NCBI GenBank assembly: GCA_045599965.1 | Contig: JAZRXA010000036.1 | Span: 1-64,000 of the forward strand | Length of the DNA: 64,000 nt | Direction of reading: 5' to 3' | Origin: RGIG5612 sp045599965 | GTDB taxonomy: Bacteria > Bacillota > Clostridia > Lachnospirales > Lachnospiraceae | Shown here: one piece after another, positions 34,180-42,067 of the stretch | Layout: every line of letters begins with the position of its first letter | How positions within the stretch are numbered: position 1 is the stretch's first letter | Notes under the pieces: generated by a model | Databases searched by the model: none | What the model saw: the letters and a program-made list of their open reading frames with translations, nothing else | Told to the model about the DNA's origin: nothing | Translations under genes and position numbers: made by a program

Positions 34180-34208
34180 TTGCAACATCTAAAAAAATGT
34201 CGTATATT
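34180..34208 (+). promoter_or_regulatory. Promoter for the nuclease-like gene
   Basis: TTGCAA (34180-34185), 17-bp spacer, TATATT (34203-34208). It leaves a leader of about 100 nt that contains short GC-rich inverted repeats (CACTCGTGCGATGAGCGA region). Confidence 0.5.
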
Positions 34209-34318
34209 AGAAAAGCACACTCGTGCGATGAGCGACTCGCTCAAATCTGGCAGCCTCTGCCACAACTTCAAATTATGTATTGAAAAATTACTAACTTCAG
34301 AGACATGAAAGGAGGAGC

Positions 34319-35287
34319 ATGTCAAAAACTATAATTACGCCAATTATCTATCCGACTTCTGCGGAGTTTTGGAAAGGCAAATTTCCATCTTTTTTTGGAT
34401 ACACATTTAATAATCGAATGTTGACTGACTTGCCAGATGAATACACGGTGTCGTCTGCTGCGGCGCAGTGCGCGGCTGAACGGTTTTCACTATCGTTTCC
34501 AGTATCACTTATTTCTGGAAATGTTAATCGTTCACATGAGGGCAAATATTATACAACGCGTTGGCAAAAGGCTCCGTTCCCGCCAAATAGTTTTTTAAGG
34601 ATTCCTAATTTTAATATTTATATTGCATGCCCCGAACTGACTTTTTTGCAAGCGGCCCGTCACTTAGACTTTGTAAATCTTGTACAGCTAGGATTTGATC
34701 TTTGCTCGCAATATTATTCCGATAAGGATGCTAAGTTTGGACAAACGGGCAGAACGGTTATCACAACAGCAAAGCAAATAATCGAATATGCAGAAAGTTC
34801 GAACCACATGCACGGAAGCGCAAAGGCAATTCATGCGGCTAAATATATTTTGAACAATTCAAACTCGCCGATGGAAACGAAACTAGCAATTATGTTGGAA
34901 CTGCCTATTCGGTTGGGAGGATATGGACTGAGCGGTTTGGAAATGAATGGCACAGTTAAGCTTTCGAAACATGGGCAGGAGCTGATGGGCTTTGCAGAAA
35001 TTCGAGGTGACTTGGTGTGGCGAAAACAACATTTGGCTGTCGAGTATAACAGCAAGCTAGTTCACAATAATGATGCAACTTTTTATAAGGATTCTAATCG
35101 CGCCACATCGCTTAGGGCTTCTGGGTGGAAGTATATCGGCGTTACTCCGGATAATATTAAAAACTTTTCATCAATGGAAAACCTTGCGGGCATTATTCGT
35201 AAACAACTTGCACTACGAGAAAAGAAAGAGATACTTTCGGCATACGAAAAAGAACGTCGTGCCAACTTTGTAAAACTGTTTTTGTAA
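34319..35287 (+). CDS. Putative PD-(D/E)XK-like (DUF559/Vsr-type) nuclease-domain protein, repeat-flanked
   Basis: A 322-residue protein. The N-terminal half is not recognised. The C-terminal third carries SPMETKLAIMLELP, then EIRGDLVWRKQHLAVEYNSK, then NRATSLRASGWKYIGVT, an E...D...ExK-like layout typical of Vsr/DUF559-type restriction-endonuclease folds, and similar to orphan proteins common in Actinobacteria (Coriobacteriia). GGAGG precedes the ATG. The gene is bracketed by 100-bp direct repeats, and its stop touches copy B. Several codons (GCG, CGG, TCG) are less typical of the neighbours, hinting at transfer. A restriction/defence or mobile-cargo role is inferred only. Confidence 0.6.
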   Translation: MSKTIITPIIYPTSAEFWKGKFPSFFGYTFNNRMLTDLPDEYTVSSAAAQCAAERFSLSFPVSLISGNVNRSHEGKYYTTRWQKAPFPPNSFLRIPNFNIYIACPELTFLQAARHLDFVNLVQLGFDLCSQYYSDKDAKFGQTGRTVITTAKQIIEYAESSNHMHGSAKAIHAAKYILNNSNSPMETKLAIMLELPIRLGGYGLSGLEMNGTVKLSKHGQELMGFAEIRGDLVWRKQHLAVEYNSKLVHNNDATFYKDSNRATSLRASGWKYIGVTPDNIKNFSSMENLAGIIRKQLALREKKEILSAYEKERRANFVKLFL

Positions 35288-35387
35288 GTAGAGGTGAAAC
35301 CTCCTAAAAAACATTTTTTTCTGCAGAAACTAGACTTCACCTCCACCTCCTGCCAGAAACTAGACTTCCCCTCCACAGAAACTAAAC
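35288..35387 (+). repeat. 100-bp direct repeat, copy B
   Basis: It starts at the base after the stop of the nuclease-like gene and matches copy A at 97 of 100 positions; the differences are two adjacent bases in the T-run and one A/G change. A further CCCCTCCACAGAAAC unit follows at about 35390-35405. Confidence 0.9.
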
Positions 35388-35435
35388 ATCCCCTCCACAG
35401 AAACCCCTCCACCGTAAATAAATTTTAAAAAAAGT

Positions 35436-35465
35436 TTGCACATTTTGTTACAAATATGTTACAAT
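35436..35465 (+). promoter_or_regulatory. Promoter for the amino-acid-binding lipoprotein
   Basis: TTGCAC (35436-35441), 18-bp spacer, TACAAT (35460-35465). It overlaps a triple TTACAA repeat. Confidence 0.55.
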
Positions 35466-35475
35466 AATATTACAA
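35448..35475 (+). promoter_or_regulatory. Three TTACAA motifs at 11-bp spacing
   Basis: TTACAA occurs at 35448-35453, 35459-35464 and 35470-35475, one per helical turn. They cover the -10 region and the expected transcription start, so this is a candidate repressor site. Confidence 0.45.
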
Positions 35476-35496
35476 GAAATTTTAGGAGTTAGTTTT

Positions 35497-36369
35497 ATGA
35501 AGAAGTTAGGAAAAGTTTTAATAACTATAATTTCAATAACATTAGTTTTATCGATGCTTACTGCATGCGGTTCAAACACAAAAGCATCATCTAGCAAACA
35601 GGGCAAAAATGGCCATTTTATTATAGCTACAGATAAAGATTTTTCTCCTTTCGAATTTAAGGATGAAAATGGAGATACAATTGGATTCGATATCGATTTA
35701 CTTGAAGCAATAGCTAAAGACCAAGGCTTTACTTATGAGCTTAAAGTTGTTGGTTGGGATGCAGCTGTTGATGCACTTCAAAAGCAATCTAAATCTATTG
35801 ACGGCATGATTGCGGGCGCTTCTATTACTGATGAAAGAAAGGGCGCTGGATGGATATTCTCAGAAGGATATTTTACAGCCACACAAACTCTTTTCGTAAG
35901 TAAAAAATCTCAGATACAAGGCTTTGGAGATCTTAGCGAAAAGGTTGTTGGGGCAGTAGGAAATACTGAGTCTACAGAAAAGACTTTAGGCTATAAGTAT
36001 GCAGAAGAAGTTCAAGGAACCTACGGATTTGAAATAAAATCATATAATAGTTATTCTGAACTTTATGCAGCTGTAGAAAATGGCGAAGTTGACGCTGGAT
36101 TTGGCGATACACCAGCTATTTCTTACGAGATAACCAATAATGGCGCTAAGCTAAAAACGCTCAAGGAAACGGAAAATAGTGGCCTTTCATATGGCTTTGT
36201 TATTAGTAATCCGGAAAAACAAAACTTAATAGACTTATTTAATGCCGGCTTAGCAAATATTAAAGAAAAAGGTACATATGATAAGATTATAGCTAAATAT
36301 TTTGGCGAACCTGAAAAAGAGCCTGAACCGGAAGCTGCGCCAGCAGCTGAGCCAGCACCAGAAGGTTAA
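35497..36369 (+). CDS. Polar amino acid ABC transporter substrate-binding lipoprotein
   Basis: A 290-residue extracytoplasmic solute-binding protein (family 3). The signal peptide ends in a lipobox LTAC (Cys about 24), followed by GHFIIATDKDFSPFEFKDENG, GFDIDLLEAIAKDQG and GMIAGASITDERK, which mark amino-acid-binding family 3. The C-terminus has a Pro/Glu/Ala-rich tail (about 270-290). No permease or ATPase gene is adjacent, so it works with components encoded elsewhere or has been separated from them. TTTAGGAG precedes the ATG. Confidence 0.88.
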   Translation: MKKLGKVLITIISITLVLSMLTACGSNTKASSSKQGKNGHFIIATDKDFSPFEFKDENGDTIGFDIDLLEAIAKDQGFTYELKVVGWDAAVDALQKQSKSIDGMIAGASITDERKGAGWIFSEGYFTATQTLFVSKKSQIQGFGDLSEKVVGAVGNTESTEKTLGYKYAEEVQGTYGFEIKSYNSYSELYAAVENGEVDAGFGDTPAISYEITNNGAKLKTLKETENSGLSYGFVISNPEKQNLIDLFNAGLANIKEKGTYDKIIAKYFGEPEKEPEPEAAPAAEPAPEG

Positions 36370-36418
36370 TTAGATAAAAACTCGTAAAACGAGAAAAATA
36401 AAAATAGAAAAAACAAAA

Positions 36419-36453
36419 ACATAGCTACCTTTATGGTAGCTATGTCTTTTATT
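36419..36453. terminator. Bidirectional terminator between lipoprotein gene and prs
   Basis: ACATAGCTACC (36419-36429) pairs with GGTAGCTATGT (36435-36445). T-rich flanks lie on both strands, and the two converging genes end on either side. Confidence 0.9.
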
Positions 36454-36473
36454 ATGTTCTTTAATTTTGAACA

Positions 36474-37679
36474 TTAGTCCAACTTGTCTATGTCAGCTGC
36501 AGAAAGCTCACCTTCGGTATATCTTTCGATGAGCGCCTTAATCTTAGCTGATGGATCTAATAGGTCACTTATAGAAGCGTCGTGATTAAGGGTGTCGATA
36601 ATAAATGAAACATATTTAGACATATCGACATTAATATAATATTCCTTCTCCAAAAGTTCTGGGGTCTGATAAGTCAAGTTGGTTGTAAGCACACGATCGA
36701 ATAGACCTTCTTCGTATGCTTTATCAAATTTTTCAAGGCCTTTTGTGAATAAACCAAATGTTGAGAAGATAAACACTCGTTTCGCTCCACGTGATTTAAG
36801 GTCTTTAGCGGTATCAATCATGCTTCCCCCAGAAGCAATCATATCATCACAAACGATAACATCTTTTCCTTCGATAGAAGGTCCTAAGTATTCATGTGCT
36901 ACTATAGGATTTGCACCGTTAACAACCTGTGAGTAATCACGTCTCTTATAGAACAATCCCATATCTATTCCAAGTACACTTGCAAAATAAACACTTCTGT
37001 CTAACGCACCTTCGTCAGGGCTGATCATAATTAAATGATCTTTGTCAAACATAAGATCTTTTTCAACTTTACAAAGACTCTTAAGGAATTGATATGAAGG
37101 CCTTATATTTTCAAAACCGCAAAGAGGAGCGGCATTGATAACACGCGGGTCATGGGCATCGAAAGTGATTATATTATCTACGCCCATGTTGTAGAGCTCT
37201 TGTAAACCTAAAGCACAGTCTAAAGACTCTCTACCAGTTCTTTTATGTTGTCTGCTTTCATAAAGGAAAGGCATAATTACTGTAATTCTTTTAGCTTTTC
37301 CTGCGATAGCAGCAATAATTCTTTTTAAATCTTGAAAATGGTCATCTGGTGACATACGGTTTGTCTCGCCAGCCATAGAGTATTCGATGCTGTGGTTGCA
37401 AACATCAACAAGAATAAAAACATCTTTACCACGTACGGTATCTTTGATTAAGCCTTTAGCTTCACCTGAACCAAAACGAGGAGCTTCTGCACCAAGAATA
37501 TAAGTATCTTTTTCATACCCAGCAAAAGAGATATCTTTCTTGTATTCGCTCTCTCTATTTTTTCTCCATGATGTGATGTAGAAATTGACTCTGTCTCCAA
37601 GGTCAGTGCAACTTTTAAGCGGAATAATTCCAAGCTCACCAACTGGCACAGATTTAATTACAATCTCTTCGCGTAACAT
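36474..37679 (-). CDS. prs: Ribose-phosphate pyrophosphokinase (long clostridial form)
   Basis: A 401-residue PRPP synthetase-like protein making 5-phosphoribosyl-1-diphosphate from ribose-5-phosphate and ATP. The PRPP-binding loop DVIVCDDMIASGGSM is intact, and RQHKRTGRESLDCALGLQELYNMGVDNIITFDAHD aligns with the ATP/metal region. It is about 85 residues longer than standard Prs, with extra N-terminal sequence and a C-terminal tail, as in a clostridial subgroup. It follows the primosome genes by three bases. Confidence 0.85.
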   Translation of the reverse strand: MLREEIVIKSVPVGELGIIPLKSCTDLGDRVNFYITSWRKNRESEYKKDISFAGYEKDTYILGAEAPRFGSGEAKGLIKDTVRGKDVFILVDVCNHSIEYSMAGETNRMSPDDHFQDLKRIIAAIAGKAKRITVIMPFLYESRQHKRTGRESLDCALGLQELYNMGVDNIITFDAHDPRVINAAPLCGFENIRPSYQFLKSLCKVEKDLMFDKDHLIMISPDEGALDRSVYFASVLGIDMGLFYKRRDYSQVVNGANPIVAHEYLGPSIEGKDVIVCDDMIASGGSMIDTAKDLKSRGAKRVFIFSTFGLFTKGLEKFDKAYEEGLFDRVLTTNLTYQTPELLEKEYYINVDMSKYVSFIIDTLNHDASISDLLDPSAKIKALIERYTEGELSAADIDKLD

Positions 37680-37682
37680 TTA

Positions 37683-38654
37683 TTAGTCCTCCAACTTTTT
37701 TTTCATTCTAATATCATCACCCAGCAATTTTATCAATGTATATCCGCTTGCTATTCTAGAAGAAACTCGTTCAGAATAATTAGATTGCAATTGGCTTAAC
37801 GAAAGGTTGGTGGATATTATTGTGTGTTTTCCAGCAAGCAATCTTTCGTTAATACAATTAAATAATTGAGTACTGGTAAAAGAATTTATTAATTCAGTAC
37901 CCAGGTCATCGATAATAAGCAAATCACATGAGTACAAATCTTTTGTCTTCTTGGTTATCGAAGCTTCTTCGGATTCATGTTTACTGAATCCGAAGGTAGC
38001 ATCCGATAGTATATCAAACAGCTTAATAGCTGATAAGTACACTACGAAGTACCCCTGATCAATTAGTTCCTTGGCAATACAGTTTGTTAGAAAAGTTTTC
38101 CCAACTCCTGTGTTTCCGCAGATAAAAAGATTGTCAGCTGAAGATGCGAAATTGTCTATAAAACAATGCGCAGCCTGGACTGCTTGTTCGGCCACAGATA
38201 AGGGCTGTCCTACCGCGAAGTATTTGAAAGAGAAAGTATTAAAGTTTTCTTTTTCTAGTATACTTCGTATATTTGATTGGTCGTAGAGAACATCGGTTAT
38301 CCGATCCCTGAGGCAGCTGCACATGGTATTGCCTACATAGCCGGTATCTTGGCATTTTCGACATTCATGTGAAAGCGAAAGGTCATCTACTGAGTAGCCA
38401 TATTGTGCAAGTAATTTCTGTTTGTCCTCTCTGAGGGTACGTAATCTTACTGCGATGGTTTCAGCTTGAGTAGGATTATTTAACCTACCGATGGCTAGGG
38501 CAGCGGATGTGGTTGTGATGTCATCCTCAATTTCCTTAAGTCCTGGTACGCTATTTTCAATAGCGTTTCTCCTGGCCTTAAGTTCCTTGGCTGATTTGAG
38601 TCGTTTCTCGTCATATTCACTTAAAATTTTCTCAAAAGAGCTTTTGCCAATCAT
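37683..38654 (-). CDS. DnaC/DnaI-like helicase loader ATPase
   Basis: A 323-residue AAA+ protein: an N-terminal coiled-coil and zinc-type region with CRKCQDTGYVGNTMCSC, then Walker A CGNTGVGKTFLTN, Walker B LLIIDDLGTE and a C-terminal sensor region. Such proteins load the replicative helicase DnaB/DnaC at the origin. It overlaps the upstream DnaD-like gene by four bases, which supports a primosome operon. Confidence 0.87.
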   Translation of the reverse strand: MIGKSSFEKILSEYDEKRLKSAKELKARRNAIENSVPGLKEIEDDITTTSAALAIGRLNNPTQAETIAVRLRTLREDKQKLLAQYGYSVDDLSLSHECRKCQDTGYVGNTMCSCLRDRITDVLYDQSNIRSILEKENFNTFSFKYFAVGQPLSVAEQAVQAAHCFIDNFASSADNLFICGNTGVGKTFLTNCIAKELIDQGYFVVYLSAIKLFDILSDATFGFSKHESEEASITKKTKDLYSCDLLIIDDLGTELINSFTSTQLFNCINERLLAGKHTIISTNLSLSQLQSNYSERVSSRIASGYTLIKLLGDDIRMKKKLED

Positions 38655-39745
38655 ATATTAAAAAGCTTCTTCTCCAACTGGAGATAGTCGTAGTGACGTT
38701 GATTAAAATTATTAAACTTGTTTGAGTTATTAGCATTTTCAGAATTATCTAAGTTAGAAGAATTCTTTTTGTTAGCTAATTTCTCAGCGTTAGAAAGAGT
38801 TGCCTCTCTAGCTTCATCTAATGCCTTAATATCTTCTAATGAAGATATTTTGCTCAAGTTCCATCTTTTAAGAATTGAATCAGCATACTCAAAAGAAGGT
38901 TGATGAATCGCGTTTATAGTGCGGTTGCAAGCTTCCAAAATAATATCTAGTGAAAAACCGTAAGACAAAGTCCACTTATTTACATAATCGGATTCACCTT
39001 TTGAAGGGGCTCTTCCACTTAGACCGAAAGCTTTTAAAACTGGGTAGCAGTTTTCAGAATAAATTCCATTAAGCATCTTAGCAGCTTTTAAGGTTTTAAT
39101 TCCTTCGTCAGCCCAGCCTATTGCAACCTTCTCTATATAACGCATGCTTTTATGTCCTTTTGAAACACAATATTCAAAAAGATATTCTATTACATCTACA
39201 GGCATCTTAAGTGTGTCATAGAAAAATAACACTGTATTAAGATCTGTATTTGTTAAAGTGCGACCGAGATATTTTTGAATGATATAAATAAGTTGAGTAA
39301 CATCATCCTGCATGGCAAAATTATTAATCTCTTCTGCACTAAAGCTCTTAGTAGTTTCAGGTGTGATAGAAGCAGCAACCATATTAGGATTACTCTTGCT
39401 AGAAGCAACAGCTATCTCATCTGAATTAAAGTTTTCATCATTAACATCTGTAAGATCGTTAATCTTTAATGAAACTAAATTGTTATCTTCATCAAAAGTA
39501 AGTTTTAGAAGACCTCTCTTTTGCCAATACTTTAAGGCACGAACGATATCCTTTTCTGCATTTTCCATAGCATCAGCTATTTTAGAAATGGAAAGTTCAG
39601 AGCGATTTTCTGCAACGCACTTAAGCAAGTAGATATATATTTTAACGAATTCGCCTGCCGCCTTAGGCATATACTTTTCAATAAAGCAGTTAGGTATGCT
39701 TGTCGAGCTGGCAAAGCCTTCGTGTTGTAGCATAAATTTACTCAT
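38651..39745 (-). CDS. DnaD-like primosome protein
   Basis: A 364-residue protein with an N-terminal winged-helix region (about 25-105, ISKIADAMENAEKDIVRALKYWQKRGLL) and two DnaB_2/DnaD-type helical domains (about 145-220 and 250-310, YVNKWTLSYGFSLDIILEACNRT). It ends in an Asn-rich tail (NANNSNKFNNFNQ). DnaD-type proteins remodel DNA and help load the helicase. The linked DnaC-like gene and upstream DnaA-box-like arrays fit. No good ribosome site lies close to the ATG; GGGAG is about 18 bases upstream. Confidence 0.82.
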   Translation of the reverse strand: MSKFMLQHEGFASSTSIPNCFIEKYMPKAAGEFVKIYIYLLKCVAENRSELSISKIADAMENAEKDIVRALKYWQKRGLLKLTFDEDNNLVSLKINDLTDVNDENFNSDEIAVASSKSNPNMVAASITPETTKSFSAEEINNFAMQDDVTQLIYIIQKYLGRTLTNTDLNTVLFFYDTLKMPVDVIEYLFEYCVSKGHKSMRYIEKVAIGWADEGIKTLKAAKMLNGIYSENCYPVLKAFGLSGRAPSKGESDYVNKWTLSYGFSLDIILEACNRTINAIHQPSFEYADSILKRWNLSKISSLEDIKALDEAREATLSNAEKLANKKNSSNLDNSENANNSNKFNNFNQRHYDYLQLEKKLFNI

Positions 39746-39909
39746 TATGTATTACGTGTAACTCCCTTTTAGTCATGGTCTTTATTAAAGATTTTTTTGC
39801 GCTTTGTATTACAAAAATTGTTCTTTTTTTTCGACCGTATCTCGACTATATCACACAATTTTTATTTTGCAATAGGGCCCAAATGGCCAAGAGCCAATAC
39901 TTCTTATAA

Positions 39910-39936
39910 AGTGGATAATGTGGAAAAAGTGGATAA
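39910..39936 (-). promoter_or_regulatory. Array of three contiguous DnaA-box-like 9-mers
   Basis: AGTGGATAA (39910-39918), TGTGGAAAA (39919-39927) and AGTGGATAA (39928-39936) are end to end. Each differs from TGTGGATAA, the complement of the perfect DnaA box, by one base. Confidence 0.55.
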
Positions 39937-39962
39937 ATAAAAATACAAAAAAAGTACAAAAA

Positions 39963-39985
39963 AACCACTTCTGAAAAGTGGCTTT
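39963..39985 (-). terminator. Terminator downstream of murC
   Basis: On the minus strand GCCACTT and AAGTGG form a stem (39965-39982) followed by a run of seven T. It lies about 100 bp past the murC stop. Confidence 0.7.
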
Positions 39986-40057
39986 TTTCTAGCGTGTCAA
40001 GTTGTTTTTAACGATTTTTTATGAAAATTTGCTTATTTAGGCGTTAGCCTGAAATTT

Positions 40058-40075
40058 TGTGGATAATGTGGATAA
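40058..40075 (-). promoter_or_regulatory. Two contiguous perfect DnaA boxes
   Basis: TGTGGATAA occurs twice back to back at 40058-40066 and 40067-40075 (complement TTATCCACA). They abut the murC stop codon. Confidence 0.65.
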
Positions 40076-40078
40076 AGA

Positions 40079-41452
40079 TTAGCGAAGTAGGTTTTCCCCT
40101 ACAAGATACACGTCTCCAGCGCCTAAAGTTATTAACAAATCAGAGTTAACACAATTTTTTAATAAAAATTTTTCAATTTCTTCGAAACTTTCAAAATAAT
40201 ATGCTTCAGAACCTAATTCAGTTAATTTTTTTTGCAAATCTTTTGATGTAATACCAAATGTATTTTGTTCTCTTGCTGCATAGATATCTGCTAAAACAAC
40301 TGCGTCTGCGAGGCTTAGTGCATCAGCAAAATCATCAAATAGAGCAGCGGTTCTAGAATATGTATGTGGTTGAAATACAACCCAAAGTTTTTTATGCGGA
40401 CATTTTTTCGCAGCGTTTAGGGTTGCTTTTATTTCATCTGGATGATGAGCGTAATCATCGATTATTGTTATGCCGTTTACTTCGCCTTTATATTGGAATC
40501 TTCTATCTACACCTTCAAAATTAGAAACTGATTTGCAAGCAACTTCTAGGTTAATGCCTAAACTATAAGCACATGTTAATGCTGCAAGGCAGTTAAATAC
40601 ATTGTGCTCACCAGGTATATTAAGTTTTACATGTCCTACAAGATTATTTGCTTTATAAAAATCGAACGAAGCATGAGCAAAATTATCATAAGAAATATTT
40701 TTCGCAGTAAAATCAAAATCTCCATTAATGCCGAAAGTTAAACAATTGCATTCAAGACCTTCTGTAAAATAATCAAGATTTTCAATCTCACCATTTATTA
40801 CAAGTGTTCCATCTTTAGGAAGAAGCCTTGTGTATTTTTTGAAACTATTTCTTATATCATCTAAATCTTTGAAGAAATCGAGATGATCTGCTTGCACATT
40901 TAAGATAACTTCAATAGTAGGGAAGAACGAAAGAAAACTATTTGTGTATTCGCATGCTTCGGTTATGAAATTATCTGAGTGACCTATACGAGTATTTCCG
41001 CCGATCGCAGGAAGAATGCCACCTACCATAATTGTAGGGTCAGTATCTGCATCTAACATAATCTGAGAAATTAAAGATGTTGTTGTAGTTTTTCCGTGTG
41101 TTCCAGAAACGCAAATAGCTTTCTTATAATTTTGCATTAATGAGCCAAGAAAGTCTGCGCGAACAACGCATGGAATATTTTTTTCTTTTGCTGCACAAAG
41201 TTCTTGATTGTCTTCATGTATCGCAGCTGTGTAAACAACAAGGTCAATATCATCTTTTATATTTTCTGCGCTTTGACCAATATAGATTGTTGCACCTTTT
41301 TCTTTAAGCTCTAAAGTAAGCTCGCTTTCCTTTTGGTCAGAACCAGAAACCTTAAAACCTCTGGATAACAAAACATTGGCTAATGAGCTCATACTAATTC
41401 CGCCAATGCCAATAAAATGAATATTTTGTTTTTGATTAAAATCTAATTTCAT
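40079..41452 (-). CDS. murC: UDP-N-acetylmuramate--L-alanine ligase
   Basis: A 457-residue Mur ligase that adds L-Ala to UDP-MurNAc in peptidoglycan synthesis. It has the N-terminal IHFIGIGGISMSSLA, the ATP loop SGTHGKTTTTSL, the central TEACEYTNSFL and the C-terminal DDYAHHPDEIKATL that marks MurC. Length and motifs are normal. Confidence 0.95.
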   Translation of the reverse strand: MKLDFNQKQNIHFIGIGGISMSSLANVLLSRGFKVSGSDQKESELTLELKEKGATIYIGQSAENIKDDIDLVVYTAAIHEDNQELCAAKEKNIPCVVRADFLGSLMQNYKKAICVSGTHGKTTTTSLISQIMLDADTDPTIMVGGILPAIGGNTRIGHSDNFITEACEYTNSFLSFFPTIEVILNVQADHLDFFKDLDDIRNSFKKYTRLLPKDGTLVINGEIENLDYFTEGLECNCLTFGINGDFDFTAKNISYDNFAHASFDFYKANNLVGHVKLNIPGEHNVFNCLAALTCAYSLGINLEVACKSVSNFEGVDRRFQYKGEVNGITIIDDYAHHPDEIKATLNAAKKCPHKKLWVVFQPHTYSRTAALFDDFADALSLADAVVLADIYAAREQNTFGITSKDLQKKLTELGSEAYYFESFEEIEKFLLKNCVNSDLLITLGAGDVYLVGENLLR

Positions 41453-41532
41453 AATATGTCTCTTTTAATTTAAAAATAAAGTAAAAATCCCGCGTATTAT
41501 AGCAAAGGACATAAAATTTGACAAGGAAAAAC

Positions 41533-41552
41533 AGCGCCAATTACTTAGCGCT
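41533..41552 (-). terminator. Possible terminator after spoVG
   Basis: On the minus strand AGCGC (41552-41548) pairs with GCGCT (41537-41533) and is followed by G-T5. The stem is short. Confidence 0.45.
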
Positions 41553-41587
41553 ATTTACTTTCCGTTTAATGTAAGGCTAAAGAGAAT

Positions 41588-41866
41588 CTATAGAACTTCT
41601 ACAGGTTCTTTAGCAGCTTCTTCTTCGTATTTATCTAGGATAATACGTTGGATGTGGTCTCGTGTTTCAGAATTGATAGGATGTGCAATGTCACGATATT
41701 CACCGTCCTGAGTTTTTCTGCTTGGCATTGCAATGAATAAGCCTTTTTCGCCTTCAATAACTTTAATGTCATGAATAACAAAAACCGAATCAAGTGTAAT
41801 AGAAACAACGGCTTTCATTTTGCCTTCTTTAGCAATCATTCTTACTCTTACATCAGTGATCTCCAT
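41588..41866 (-). CDS. spoVG: SpoVG family RNA/DNA-binding regulator
   Basis: A 92-residue protein matching SpoVG over its length: MEITDVRVRMIAKEGKMKAVVSITLD, the binding motif FIAMPSRKTQDGEYRDIAHPI, and a Glu-rich C-terminus. SpoVG proteins are small global regulators in sporulating and non-sporulating Firmicutes. AAGGAGATC precedes the ATG. Confidence 0.94.
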   Translation of the reverse strand: MEITDVRVRMIAKEGKMKAVVSITLDSVFVIHDIKVIEGEKGLFIAMPSRKTQDGEYRDIAHPINSETRDHIQRIILDKYEEEAAKEPVEVL

Positions 41867-41939
41867 AACTTCAAGATCTCCTTACTAAAAAAATTGATGT
41901 AATTATCAAGTAATACTAAGCAAGCATTTATACAAGAAA

Positions 41940-41967
41940 ATTATAACATAAGAGAGTACTTTTGCAA
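41940..41967 (-). promoter_or_regulatory. spoVG promoter
   Basis: On the minus strand: TTGCAA (41967-41962), 16-bp spacer, TATAAT (41945-41940). The leader is about 65 nt. Confidence 0.55.
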
Positions 41968-42016
41968 TATTTTTTGAATTTTTGTAAAAAGTCCAAGTCC
42001 CTTAGCTTTCTAGACC

Positions 42017-42045
42017 TTGCAAGAGAGTCTTTTTGTACTTATAAT
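42017..42045 (+). promoter_or_regulatory. Promoter for pth-mfd
   Basis: TTGCAA (42017-42022), 17-bp spacer, perfect TATAAT (42040-42045), followed by AAGGAG and the ATG at 42068. The leader is only about 15 nt. Confidence 0.65.
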
Positions 42046-42067
42046 AATAAAGTTAAGGAGAAAATAG

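Larger units (their letters stand above)
39746..40078. other. Gene-free gap with DnaA-box-like arrays and a terminator
   Basis: This 333-bp AT-rich stretch lies between murC (which ends into it) and the dnaD-like gene (which starts from it). It holds two arrays of TGTGGATAA-like 9-mers and a minus-strand terminator, each listed separately. No ORF of note. Confidence 0.7.

Noticed and set aside
33954..34325. 123-codon minus-strand frame over repeat copy A, with a similar frame over copy B (35083-35412)
   Set aside because: The frames resemble each other only because the 100-bp DNA repeat is shared; neither has a ribosome site and the rest is antisense to a gene or terminator.
35448..35475. 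TTACAA triplet as a CRISPR array or coding microsatellite
   Set aside because: Units are only 6 bp with 5-bp spacers; there are no cas genes anywhere in the window.
39746..40078. The DnaA-box gap as the chromosome origin oriC
   Set aside because: There is no dnaA, dnaN, rpmH or gid gene nearby and no evident AT-rich unwinding element with DnaA-trio; box arrays alone do not define an origin.
41588..41866. spoVG as proof that the organism sporulates
   Set aside because: SpoVG also occurs in non-sporulating Firmicutes, and no other sporulation-specific gene is in the window.
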